A stretch of 64,000 bases of DNA from Tetracladium setigerum. Its lineage: Eukaryota > Ascomycota > Leotiomycetes > Helotiales. The stretch is taken from assembly GCA_031472005.1 (NCBI GenBank), contig PZJY01000003.1, positions 3,100,001 to 3,164,000 of the forward strand. The letters are read 5' to 3'. Under the pieces are notes generated by a model. That model did no database searches. It was not told the origin of the DNA and saw only the letters and a program-made list of their open reading frames with translations. Position 1 is the stretch's first letter; every line of letters starts with the position of its first letter. The position numbers were made by a program, and so were the translations under genes. Positions 24,340 through 35,084 of this stretch are shown piece after piece.

Positions 24340-25490
24340 TTAGATATCAATTCCATCGACTACAATGCCCTTCTTCCATTCATACTGTAGGATACGCTGA
24401 ACCTCAGCTGCAGCCTCCTCGCTGACCATGATGCTAACTAGATACAAGCTAGCGTCAAGACCGCAGGTAATTCCACCACTGGTGATGACACGCAGGCCAC
24501 CGAGACGGAGAGAGGCACGACGAGCATTGCTCTCGCGACGCGTGTTGCTCTCCTTCCAGGCATTACTGCCCTTTCGACCCATAGAGGGACGTCTAGCATC
24601 CGACTTGCGGCGAACATATGGATTCTCCTCTGCATTACCGAGATCGAAGCGGAGATTGTTGACGACGTATCTCTCCTCGACGACATCGGTTCGCTCAGCC
24701 AAATCACGCTGAGCAACCTCGCTCGTGAGTTTTTCGAATTTGGCATAGAAGTCGGGATGGGTGGTGGCGGAGAGACCGGAGAGGATGCCGGCTTGGGCGA
24801 GAAAGAGAGAACCGGTGCAGATGGAGAGGACGGTGCGTTCGCGGTCGGGGTGTTTCTTTTGGAGGTCCGAGAAGGCCTTGATGAGGCCGAGGGGTTCGGA
24901 TTTGTTCTTGAGGACGGCTTCGGTTCCGCCGCCGGGATGATGAGGATGTCGAATTCGGCGAGGCGGGCGTAGGCTTCTTTGAAGTCAATGTTGGCGCGGA
25001 AGCTGGCACCTTGCTTGGATTGTGTATGTTCGGAGGAGGAGACGAAGGTGGGTTCGAAAGCCTTGGTGGCTGGTGGGGAGAATTGAGTCAGTAAATGAGG
25101 GGTCAGAGGGGGGGATAGAAGAGGAGGGGAGAGGAAAAGCATCAATATGAGGGCGGTAAAGGGTTGGCAGATGCTGGAATTGATGGAATTCAATCCAGAT
25201 GGGGGCATTAAGCTTACCTGGGTCATTGATGTTGTGCTGAGCATAGGTCAGGACTTCGAGGGGGCCGACAAAGTCCAGGGCATCCATCTCAGGATCTGTG
25301 GCGTGTTAGTATACACAATTGCTGGGTGTACCACAGGAAAAGAAAAGGAGAGGAGTGTAGATGGGTGATTGATAGCTCAGCTTCATCATCACTTCTCTCC
25401 ATTTCGTGTCTTCTTCTGTGCGGGATGGAAAGTGACAAGAGGAGACTTACGCAGTGTGAATAACACTTTGATGACTTCGGGGGTTGACAT
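24340..25490 (-). CDS. DJ-1/PfpI family protein with hexapeptide-repeat insertion
   Basis: Exons are 25490-25451, 25295-25218 and 25069-24340, with introns GTAAGT...CACAG and GTAAGC...CCAG. The fold is class I glutamine-amidotransferase-like (DJ-1/PfpI): MSTPEVIKVLFTLHPEMD, DFVGPLEVL, FDILIIPGGGTEAV, and the nucleophile elbow SICTGSLFLAQAG with the candidate catalytic Cys. The C-terminal strand is VITSGGITCGLDASLYLV. One C is missing at 24934-24936 (GGG on the plus strand); restored, the length is 282 residues. Between the penultimate strand and VITSGGIT there is an unusual basic Ser-rich insertion (24505-24612). Members act as glyoxalases, deglycase-like enzymes, chaperones or uncharacterised hydrolases; the exact role cannot be assigned. 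Confidence 0.8.
24505..24612 (-). repeat. Six hexapeptide units encoding basic-basic-x-Ser
   Basis: Within the DJ-1 gene, six consecutive in-frame 18-bp units encode RRKSDA, RRPSMG, RKGSNA, WKESNT, RRESNA and RRASLR. Every unit has Ser at position 4, and four start with RR. This matches the R-R-x-S consensus of cAMP-dependent kinase in four units. The block is an insertion relative to the usual compact DJ-1 loop. Confidence 0.8.
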
Positions 25491-27009
25491 GGTTGCGACT
25501 GAAGGTGGTTTGAATGACGGGGGAAGAGAATGGGAATTGGATGTATAGTTGATTGAGATTGGTGAGACAAGATGAATTGGAAGTTGTGGTGATGGAAGTG
25601 TTGATGGAATGAAGATGAGGAGGAAGAAGAGGAGGAAGAGGGAGAAGGAGAAGATGAAGGGGAGGAAAGTCTATTAGTTGACTTTCCACACACTCAGGGC
25701 TCAGGGCAGAAAGGTCACGCAAGGTCCAGTGTCAGTGATCACTTGCTTTGCGGGGTAAGGATGGAAAGCGCGGGGTCGGAAGCGAGCCGCCTTGGGCTTA
25801 GTGGGTCTTGTTCACGAGACGGGTTATTGTGTTACTTTGATGCCGTGGTTTGTGGGATATTTAGGCTGGAGTGTTTAGAACTGATGAAGTTAATTGGCGT
25901 TTTCTATTGCTCAATATCAAACAGTTTGTTGAAGTATTCAATATCAACATCAACAGCAACATCTACCGCCCCTGCCGCTAGCCCTCGTCCATTACCCACG
26001 AGTCAGGACCCACTTAGTCGTCATTGCTTGCTTGCCAACGTCCCTTGACCGACAGACGACCAAGCAGACGACCAACCAAAGCATGAAAACAGAAAATACA
26101 ACACTTGACCTCCTCTATTTTCCCTCTTTCACCTGAAAATGATCCATTTGAATAGGTGAATCATGATAGTTTCCATTGTTAATCTCGTGTTGTCTCCCTT
26201 TTGTAGCTTTTGATGGATGATGGGTGGTGAGATCGTAAGATATTGTCACCTTGGCACTTGGAGGGGTGGTCTGCTTCAACACGAGACTTTCTTTCGACTG
26301 TGTGTTTGACCGACAACATTCATCATACATCGTACCTGAAATCACCCCCCTTGGTTCCTGCCGGCCTCTCCCGTCTTAGGAAAAGCTTCACTAGTCAATG
26401 TTACAGGATTAATGGCTTCAGGCAAATGAATGATATGACGACGGGAAATAAGGATACCCGTAAGAGCCTTGGGCTATTGATTGTTGCTCTCACTGCAACC
26501 AAGAGACATACACAGAATAAAGACAATCCAAGAAGAATATCTATCAACCAAAGCGTTCTCTTCTTAATCTTACTTGAGTTTCCATGTATCTATGTATCAC
26601 TTCCCAAAGTACCGACACCATCCGGACCACCCGAGTCGGCATTTCTTTCATGTCATGTCAAGCTTGATTTTCGACTTCCTCACAACACACCTAGTTCGCG
26701 CTGGGGAATCCTCATCTAGTAAACGTGGCACATTGGAAAACTCTGAACTTGAAGAAAGAGCACGACTACCTACCTACCTACCTACCTACCTAATGTAGAC
26801 ACCGAACAATCAAGAAAGCACAGCCAAAAGGAAAAAGGAAAGAAAAGAAAGCTCATCAACCGCCTGATGTATCTATATGCAGAAACCACCCACCCATTTA
26901 CCCTACTAAATATCAACAACGCAACCGCCACTCAGGTATACCTCACATACGGCGACCGTCTCCTTAAATCCTCCCTCTCATCCCACGACGATGGTGTCTC
27001 TGTCTCTGT
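25491..27009. other. Intergenic, 1.5 kb
   Basis: No gene is supported. GA/CT-rich tracts lie at about 25610-25670, and a CTAC microsatellite is annotated separately at 26766-26792. Several overlapping short frames have no family match. Confidence 0.4.
26766..26792. repeat. CTAC tetranucleotide microsatellite
   Basis: Nearly seven uninterrupted CTAC units lie upstream of the DJ-1 gene in the spacer. Shorter versions of the same motif occur at about 18916-18930 and 23840-23860. Confidence 0.85.
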
Positions 27010-28303
27010 CTATGGCCTATTCTGTTTTATCCAATTCATCTCATGATCCGACGTTGCACGGTGCTTTCTAAGCTCAGCCCTCGTTGAGTGTGTCGTCTTA
27101 CACCATGGGCAATGGAAAAGTCCCCGGTTTGTAGATTTCTCGGATCCTGTCCCTATCGGCTCTGATTCCATCAGTCCTACGGTGCCTGGATTTTGATTTT
27201 GATTTTGATTCTGATGTGGAGAGGAGGTGTATCTGGGTAGTGTTGTGCGAGAGGTGTCTGCTTCGGTAGAGTAAATGTAAATATTAGTTGCGTATCCATC
27301 CCGTTCTGGTGCCAAACGGAGGGGAACTTAGAGTATCCGAGTCGATGGGTACGTACCTGTTTCAACATCCGATCTATTAACAATGCGCAAAGGTCCGCCT
27401 TCCAAAACCGGTCTCGGTCTCTCTCTTTGTCTAGATGTTTCCCGAAATCTTTCCATCCTCTCGTTATGTCTTTGGACAGCAAGCACATCACTCGCTTGCC
27501 GTCGTGCTCTCTCTAGCTTTTCTTCATCACGTCGAGCCTTCAGCGTAGCAGGCAAGACGGCGATTTTGATGGCAAGTCTAGGGAGAGCTTTGGCGAGACG
27601 TTTCGCTTTGTATTCACCACTATCAGCTTGGCATGGAATAGGTTCTCCCGTGTTAAATTCTCCAGTCTTGATAGACGGCGAATTCAGCTGACGATTCCCT
27701 ATTGGCATCGCGACAACGAGTCGTTGTGCTAGTTCGGAGAGGGTGGTGAATGCATGGGTGTGACCGGTAATGGTGATTGTTACCAGGCTGGCTGGATTGG
27801 GGATTTAGCCTCCTCCACACTGGAGTTCGACTAGGAGGCCGTGCTGGTGCTGGATTATCAAGGCCATGAGGCGTTCGCGTGCAATTCCTACATTTATTAT
27901 ACTCGTCAGCCTTTCTTTTTCTTCTGATTTAACTCCCGTCTGAGCCGTCTCTCACACACACACAATCAACAGATCGTACGCAAAATAATAAAAGGAAAAA
28001 AAACACCACCAATCCCTCCCTTCCCTACTCCCCCTCCCCGTCCAGGTCACAATAGATAACGTCTTATCCAGTCTTACTATTACCTTTCGCAAACGCATCA
28101 CTATAAATTCCATAAAACTTCTGATACCTCGACACCAAACTCGTTTCACCATTCCGGACCTCTTCCGCCAATAACTGAGTCGTATCTGATGCCCCTCCGG
28201 AGCCTTTTCGACGTGCCTGCACGAGTTTGTATGCTTCTTTGAAGATGGGAACGAGGCCCATGACTCCGTGGAGTAAACTCGCTACTTCGACGCCTGTTAA
28301 CAT
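27010..28303 (-). CDS. Uncharacterised protein with C-terminal C2H2-like finger
   Basis: Exon 1 is 28303-28084, followed by a 196-bp intron, then 27887-27357, a 96-bp intron, and 27260-27010. The N-terminus is a hydrophobic amphipathic helix (EVASLLHGVMGLVPIFKEAY), like the start of several fungal signalling proteins. The C-terminus has FHCPWCKTTHSTRAEL followed by RKH and ATSDH, a C-x2-C-x12-H-x5-H arrangement resembling a zinc finger, preceded by a Gln-Asn repeat. Exon 2 contains an in-frame TAA at 27807-27805. One extra A at 27826-27827, together with an 85-bp intron at 27783-27699, removes it and keeps frame. Both models are length-consistent. Function unknown. Confidence 0.55.
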
Positions 28304-31300
28304 TGTTGTAGATGTAGAATAGAGAACTAATCAAGGGGAGAATTGAGATTGCAGAAAGAAAGAAAGGCTCGGCTTGTGGAACAGATGGTGATGGGATGCT
28401 CCGAGTTGGTAATTAGATAGTCCCCATGGGGAGAGCAAGGCTGTGGACTCAGCCCGCAAGCTACCACTATTCTATTCCCCTCTCTCCACAATATCTTTTA
28501 GCAAAGGCAGACAGACTCATCCATAAATAAAGACAAGATGATGGAAAAAAAAAAGAACGGAATAATCACACTAGATTATTACAATCTTAAGGTATACATA
28601 GTACAGGTCTCGCAGATCAAAAACTTCGAGTCTGTGGTATAAAGCGAAATTGGTTTTCTTGCTCCAACAGTCGAATTCTTTCTCGTCCTAAAATGAATGA
28701 CCCAAGGAAGGCCTCTCTGGTAAATGTATAGACAGAGAGAGAGAGAGGACGAGAGAGAGGACGAGAGAGAGAGCATCCAGGATCAGAGGTAAAGCCTCAT
28801 GGCCGTCTACGAGCAACGCGCCATGCGAAGAGGCTTTCATGGAGCCATAAGAAGTAAGATCTCACAAAGGTAAATTATTGGTGTGAAGGTTTGCGTTTCG
28901 CCGTCGTCAGTTTCGCGGCAATCTGTAACGGCATAAATAAGTAGTCCTCCTCACGTGACAATAGTTGATTCTCACTGGATTAACATTTCTTACCCACCTA
29001 CATAGATTGTATTTTTTTGCATTTGCGAGGTGTATGTGACACATTTACCTTATCTACCTACGGGTTCAGTTTTCCCAAAGCGAATCCCAAGTTTGTAGCT
29101 AAGTCACGTGCAACCATCTCATCACCCTCTCCTCTCTCTCTCTCGTTTTTTTGCTTCTTCCCCGACCGTCCTTTTCCCTCAACCTCACTCACTCAGTCTA
29201 CTGCACCTTCTTTTCTTTTTTTCCACCTCCAAGAAAAATACCTCACACATTCGCATTTCACACATTCACTCACTCACTCATTTATGCATTCACCCCCAAA
29301 TATCTCCGAGGATCGGACAGCGGAACCAAAGAAAGAAAGAAAAAAAGTACTGTACCTGTTCAGGAACACTTACCGCTTGCTCTATCTATCTATCCTTTCT
29401 GATTATCCTATCGTTGTATCCTAGATATCCTCCTATCCAAGGGTGAGATACTGTGCGCAGGTATGCATGCAATAATGAAATCCTCACAGGCTAAAATACA
29501 GAGTGTAAGACTTACTTTTCCAGTCAGCAGTGACATATATTACTTACCTACATGCTTCTGCTTCGCTCGCTCGGTAGGGAAGCGAAAGGAAACATCAGAA
29601 ACAAGGAGGGGAAGGTATTTCAGCAAGGAATGAAAGGAAAGGAAAGGAGAACAAGGGCACGGGAAGGTGAGTAAGGCACAAGCCAAAGCAGCGCAACCAA
29701 CCACATGGGTGAGACGGACGAGCGAGAATACGACATGAACTTCCGAACAATTGACCAGGAGCCAGGCCAGGAGCCAGGCTTGCAAGCTGGTGTTTGTTGG
29801 CCTGTCTGTGGTCTGTGGTTTTTTGAAACTGCTTCGGATGTTTTCTCACACCGCTTGCTTCGTTGCTTCCTTGCTTTTCCTTTCTGCTTTGCTATATCCG
29901 TGCTTTCTATCCATTCATTTATTCCGTAGTGAGTGCTTCGAGTCGTTGAAGGTCAAATTTCTCGTTTTCATTCATTACATTCATCCAGTTGTCCTGTGTG
30001 GGTACAGTACAGTATTGGACATATACGTTTTGCACATGAACAAAAAACACATACAACACACAGTCACACACACATATTCAGCATCTAATCAAATCAAGAA
30101 ATCTGATAAGATCCAACCCCCCTTGCCTCCCAAGCCAACAACAAATGCCAGCCAGCCATTCTTTAAACTCCCCTACAGACTACTACAGTAGCCTCCCCAC
30201 CCGGAAACCAAATCCCATCTCCCGCGGTGCAGGTTCGTTCATTTCATTTCATTTCATTTAAAACAAAAGCTCCCCCGAAAGGGCCATAAGATCAATTTTC
30301 AGTCTAGCTTCCTTCCTCTTTTTGCTTCCCTCCCTCCCTGGCTCTCGCCTGGTTTCAAAAAAATCACAAGGAAAACGTCTTCCCCCAAACTTCCGGAGAC
30401 TTGGTTGGTGGATCTGATAAGATTATTTTTCGATCGAAAGCCCCCCATGCCATGCATGTTTTCCTTTGTTTTTGATCCACAGTAGTACTCCGTACAGTAG
30501 CTGTCCATAAATATTTCGGCCTAAAGATAATCATCAAATAATAATCTCGCGAAAAAGCGCGATTTCGGCTCTTCGTCTTCGGCTCTTCGACTTCGGCTCG
30601 TCGTTCGCGTGCTAGCTATTTTCCATCCAACCCCATCCCATCCCCCTCTTTCAGAACTATTTTCCTTCTTCCTGTCTACGTAGTATAGAACGAAGGCTCC
30701 AAGAAACAAAAAGGAATACAGTTATCCTCGGTAGATCACGATGGTTAATCTACCAAAGGAAGGATACGAACATGAATGAGCTGACCTCGGAACTCTCCGG
30801 CAGGCAAGAGAACAGAAAGAAAACAAAAACACGTGTCTGATTTTCGACCCGAGGAAAGGGGTGAAAATAATGGGATCGTCCGGAACATGTGGTGAAAGGG
30901 GGGCCGGGGAAGGGGTTGCAGCAGTACAGTCCTCCCCGTATTGGAAATTGCTCTCTCGCCTTTCTCGTGCTTGCTAGCTCGTGTTTTTGGGCTTGATTTA
31001 TTTTATTTTATTTATTTTATCTGAGTTGGCATGGTTTGGGTCTGGTTCCAGGGAGGAGGGTTTGTTGTTGGGGTGCATGGCAGGCATGCATTGGGGGGGC
31101 TCCTCTCCTGTAGTAGTGTGAGAATTCGGAACGAGCTCCTCCAAGCGAGGGAGACTTGAACTTGTTGGGATGGAATGGGATGGGAGTGGGATGATGTTTT
31201 GATGATTTAAATGTCCGTTGGAGAGACATGACACTTCGTGCATTGCATGATCTGGGGAGAGATATCAGGAGATCTCGAAAGAGGTTCTCCCAACCATTGT

Positions 31301-32939
31301 CCCCCTATTTGAATTGAATTGAATACTCTGGAGTGTAGACACATGTTGATCATAATAATGTATGTGGATGTGAATAATGTGACACACACCCCAACAAGCC
31401 TGCCAAGCTTCAAACAACAGGAGAAGGACACACGTCTAGCTCGATCTGATAAGATGCATCGACGCCACCATCCGGAGTCGCACCCACCTAAATGGCCCAC
31501 ACACACCCATCAAGTAGTCCCCGGTGGACCATAGATGGCACATAATCACTTACTCCCGTCCAGCAGCTGGTGGCAATCAGATTCTGCCAAGTGTAAGTAT
31601 GGAATGGTGACATCTCCGTGCAGATTGCGGAAATTCCTCATTTACTTATCAGATCTTCGTCGAGAGAGAGGAGGTGGAGGAGGAAGAGAGAGAGGAGGAG
31701 GAGTGACTGGAGGACTGGAGGAGGGAAGTAACGGCATGCAGATGATGTAATATCGGGTCTCGGAATCGTTGCTCGTGATGGGCTGGAAAGGGAGAAAGAA
31801 GGAGGAGGAGGAGGGAGCAGTCGGATCACAGGATTGCTTGCTGCCGTTACTCATTGCTAATCGCTGAGAAATACGACCGATGCGTTGCAGTGGGAGAACC
31901 GAGAGAGAGAGAGGCTGATGTGAGGGTAATACAGTAGTTGGAGGGTAGGACAGCATCAATCAATACTACGACCATAATGATGAATAACCGAACAGGTAAT
32001 CTAAACAAACCTCGAAACATCATGATCTCTCTCCGGGACGACTGGCTGGCTTTAAACTACAAGAAGTAATAACGAGGAAATAAATATCGAAAGTGCATGT
32101 CCCTTTCATGCCTTGATTGATCTCCACTCCCTCACTCCCTCGTCCCTTGGTAAAGATTTTACCCCATGTTCGAACTCCATTTTCCGCCAACTCAGCTGCC
32201 GGGTTGATGAGCCTTGAGCCTAGCTAACTTTTTCTAACTTTTTCCGAATTAACTTCCAACTAATAGCAATAAGCCTCCGCACTAGAATGTTCAAACGGCC
32301 ATTTACTTACTTTTGTCAGATCCAATGCTATTCCGATAGCGGCTTTGTCCGACGCTCAAAAGCGCAGCGACAGCCGCTCCTGGCCGTCCACTCATCTCAT
32401 CTGTTGAACGTGTCGGAATATTAATTTCTTAGGGCATTATTTCGCTTTTCTTCTGGCGACCTACTACAAATCACTCGTCATCCCTCACCAAGCAGCGCAG
32501 CCTCCTCCACTCATCCATCCACCTCCTTCAACCACTTTCTCTTTCTCCACCTGCACAACTGCACTCGAGCATTAAAGCGTTGGAATTTGATTTATATATT
32601 ATTGCTTCTCCGACCACAATTCACTTTTCTCAGTACAGTGCTTATTAGTGAACGGCAGAAGGATAAGACGCCACACCCCTTCTTCAATTGCGATAAGACG
32701 TTCTGCTGCAGCACCTGCATTTCCTCGGTCTCGTCTCCTCGGCTCGTCATCGACTTTTTTCAAATTCCCCATCCACGAGGACGCTCCACTTCAACAACAG
32801 CAACGGCCATTGCAGTCGTCATACTCAGTACAAAACAATTGAAATCCCCACAATCAATTTCCTCAAAAGCTTGACACCCAACAATTCCTACCTACTGCGT
32901 CGCGCAGTTCTCTTCTCGTCACTACAATCTCCTCCAAAC
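28304..32939. other. Long gene-free region (4.6 kb) with purine/pyrimidine tracts
   Basis: Neither strand shows a credible gene. The region contains a GA-repeat block (about 28731-28772), a CT-rich segment (about 29110-29280), an AGGAGG/GA-rich block (about 31660-31725) and T/A-rich stretches near 30990-31020. The right end is the C-rich leader of the reductase gene starting at 32940. Such spans can hold long 5' leaders, regulatory DNA or non-coding transcripts, none of which can be shown from sequence alone. Confidence 0.4.
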
Positions 32940-35084
32940 ATGTCTCGCTCAACTCCCCTCCTCCGAACAAGCACAACTTCACACTGCATCCCTGAAGAGC
33001 CACTCCTCAACACCTCCCCACGCTCCTCGGCACCCTCTCTCACCTTCTCCTCCACCTCCTCCGACTACGACAATGCCGAGCCCATCGAAATCTACCAACC
33101 ACCCCGCCGTCGTCGCGCCAGCACGAAACTCATCTCCTCCAATGCCGAGGATGTACGCAGACTCATTGGCGAGCCGGGCACAAAGCTGATTGAGACGTGC
33201 TGCGGCGGCGGTTGCTGTATGGCCGTGCAGAAGAGCGACTCACTGAATTATGAGCGCGTGCCTGTGCCGAACAATGAGGCGTATAAAGCTTTGCAGTTGA
33301 AGGTCGGCTTGGTTCCCACTACCTTGACCAGTTTGCCGGAGTTGCCAAAGAGGACGGTGCACTTTTTACCGCTGAAAAAGAAGACTTCTAAGGTTAGCAA
33401 GGTGGTGGAAAAGAAGGTAGAGGAGCATGTGAATGAGCCGGTTGTTGTCGCTCCTACTGCTGAATTGGAAAAGGTGGAGGAACACATCGAAGCTGCTGAG
33501 GTGACGAAGGAGGATATCGAGGCTGCTCTACCATCCACCGAATTGGTTGCACAACCTCTACCCGAGGTGGCAGAGTTGTCAGAGAAATTGGAGACCACAA
33601 ACCTGGCAAAGGTGGAAGACGACGCTGTTGAGTGTGCAAAGATTGCCAGCGAGACGGAGAAGCCTGCAACCGAGGCAGTCGATTTCACACCACATCCTTC
33701 GAAAGACGACGACCTGGTTGACACTTCGATACATCCACCCAACTTCGTTCAGCCGCATCCTCCTTACAATGTATACTCGGCAAAGATTTTCAACTGCCGC
33801 GAACTCACACGCCCAGGTGCAGAGAAGAGGACGTATCACTTTGACTTGGATGTCACCGATTATCCAGAGGAAATGGGAGTGGACTTCAAGGTTGGAGGAG
33901 CAATTGGTGTCTCAGCACCAAACGAAGAATCTGTGGTTGAAGAGCTTATGGACCTTCTCCTCATCCCCAAGCACATTCGCGATCGCCGTATGCTATTAAA
34001 GACAGATACTGGCCGCTGGCCTACCGTCTGGGGCGACGACCAGGCCCGCGAACTCGTTACCACTCGCCGTGATCTCCTCACATGGTGCTCAGACATCCAA
34101 TCCTACCCACCAACCAAATCTCTCCTACGTCTCTTCGCAGAATACGCATCCGATGTCAACGAGCGAAAACTCCTTATGTATCTCTGCTCTGGTGAAGGCC
34201 AGGGTGTTTTCTGCGACTTCCGAACCGGCCCTCATGTCACCATTAACCAACTCCTCCACGCCTTCCCCTCCTCCAAACCCCCGCTCGACCACCTCCTCTC
34301 CCAACTTCAAACCCTCATGCCCCGTTTCTACTCCCTCTCCAACGACCCTCACGAATCCTGCATCCCCCGTGACGGCTGCTCCCGCCTCATCGAAATGGCC
34401 GTCACAATCCACGAAACGGCTGACTGGCGCGGCGGTCAACGAACCGGCGTCGGCTCTGGTTTCTTCGAACGTCAAGCCCAAAAATTCATCGCGGCCGAAG
34501 CCCGAGGTGAAAAGCCTGACCTCCGAATTCCCATGTTCAAAGGCCTTATGGCCAACCCCCTCGCGAAAGAATTCATCTCCGACGGCCCCATGCTCCTAAT
34601 CGGTGCCGGTGTAGGCGTCGCGCCCTTCCGAGGCTTCGTCCACCGCCGTCTCCGCAACGCCAACTGCGCCAATAAAGTCTGGGTCCTCCAAGGCGTGCGC
34701 GACTCTCTCCTCGACGAGCTCTACTCCGGCGAGTGGGGTGTGCACGAAGACGAAGTCAAGAAAGTGATCCAATCGCGGAAATCGACCTTCGCTACCACGA
34801 CGGATGACGAGGGGAATAACTCTGATGGCACGGCTACCCCAACGGCGCAGAAGGGCAAATATGTCCAGGATGAGGTGAGGGCGCAGGCAGATCTGGTGTG
34901 GTTCATTATCAATAGTTTGGATGGGAGAGTGTTTGTTTGTGGGAGTAGCAAGGGCATGGGTGAGGGTGTCGAGGAGGCTTTGATTGATGTTGCGAGGGAG
35001 AAGGGTAATTTGGGCAGGGAAGCCGCCGTGGAGTTTTGGAAGTTGAAGAAGGAGGCTGGGCAGTACATTGCTGAGACTTGGTAG
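32940..35084 (+). CDS. FAD/NADPH-binding reductase (ferredoxin-NADP reductase type) without flavodoxin domain
   Basis: This is a 714-residue single-exon protein. The ATG at 32940 is used because the frame extends upstream only by non-ATG codons. Residues from about 270 onward match the FR-type FAD/NADPH module of diflavin reductases such as sulfite reductase alpha or CPR. They include PRFYSLSND (FAD, about 460-468), GSGFFERQ, GPMLLIGAGVGVAPFRGF (NADPH, about 550-567), VFVCGSSKGMGEGVEEAL and a C-terminal Trp. The N-terminal 260 residues contain no FMN-flavodoxin domain. Instead there is a Ser/Pro-rich start, a CCGGGCC motif (about 87-93) and a Glu/Lys/Ala/Val-rich low-complexity stretch. The electron acceptor is unknown. 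It may reduce a separate flavodoxin, haem or metal partner. Confidence 0.8.
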   Translation: MSRSTPLLRTSTTSHCIPEEPLLNTSPRSSAPSLTFSSTSSDYDNAEPIEIYQPPRRRRASTKLISSNAEDVRRLIGEPGTKLIETCCGGGCCMAVQKSDSLNYERVPVPNNEAYKALQLKVGLVPTTLTSLPELPKRTVHFLPLKKKTSKVSKVVEKKVEEHVNEPVVVAPTAELEKVEEHIEAAEVTKEDIEAALPSTELVAQPLPEVAELSEKLETTNLAKVEDDAVECAKIASETEKPATEAVDFTPHPSKDDDLVDTSIHPPNFVQPHPPYNVYSAKIFNCRELTRPGAEKRTYHFDLDVTDYPEEMGVDFKVGGAIGVSAPNEESVVEELMDLLLIPKHIRDRRMLLKTDTGRWPTVWGDDQARELVTTRRDLLTWCSDIQSYPPTKSLLRLFAEYASDVNERKLLMYLCSGEGQGVFCDFRTGPHVTINQLLHAFPSSKPPLDHLLSQLQTLMPRFYSLSNDPHESCIPRDGCSRLIEMAVTIHETADWRGGQRTGVGSGFFERQAQKFIAAEARGEKPDLRIPMFKGLMANPLAKEFISDGPMLLIGAGVGVAPFRGFVHRRLRNANCANKVWVLQGVRDSLLDELYSGEWGVHEDEVKKVIQSRKSTFATTTDDEGNNSDGTATPTAQKGKYVQDEVRAQADLVWFIINSLDGRVFVCGSSKGMGEGVEEALIDVAREKGNLGREAAVEFWKLKKEAGQYIAETW

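Noticed and set aside
29017..29446. Ser/Pro/Phe-rich open frames in the 4.6 kb gap
   Set aside because: They arise from a CT-rich tract open in several frames at once; low-complexity shadows rather than genes.
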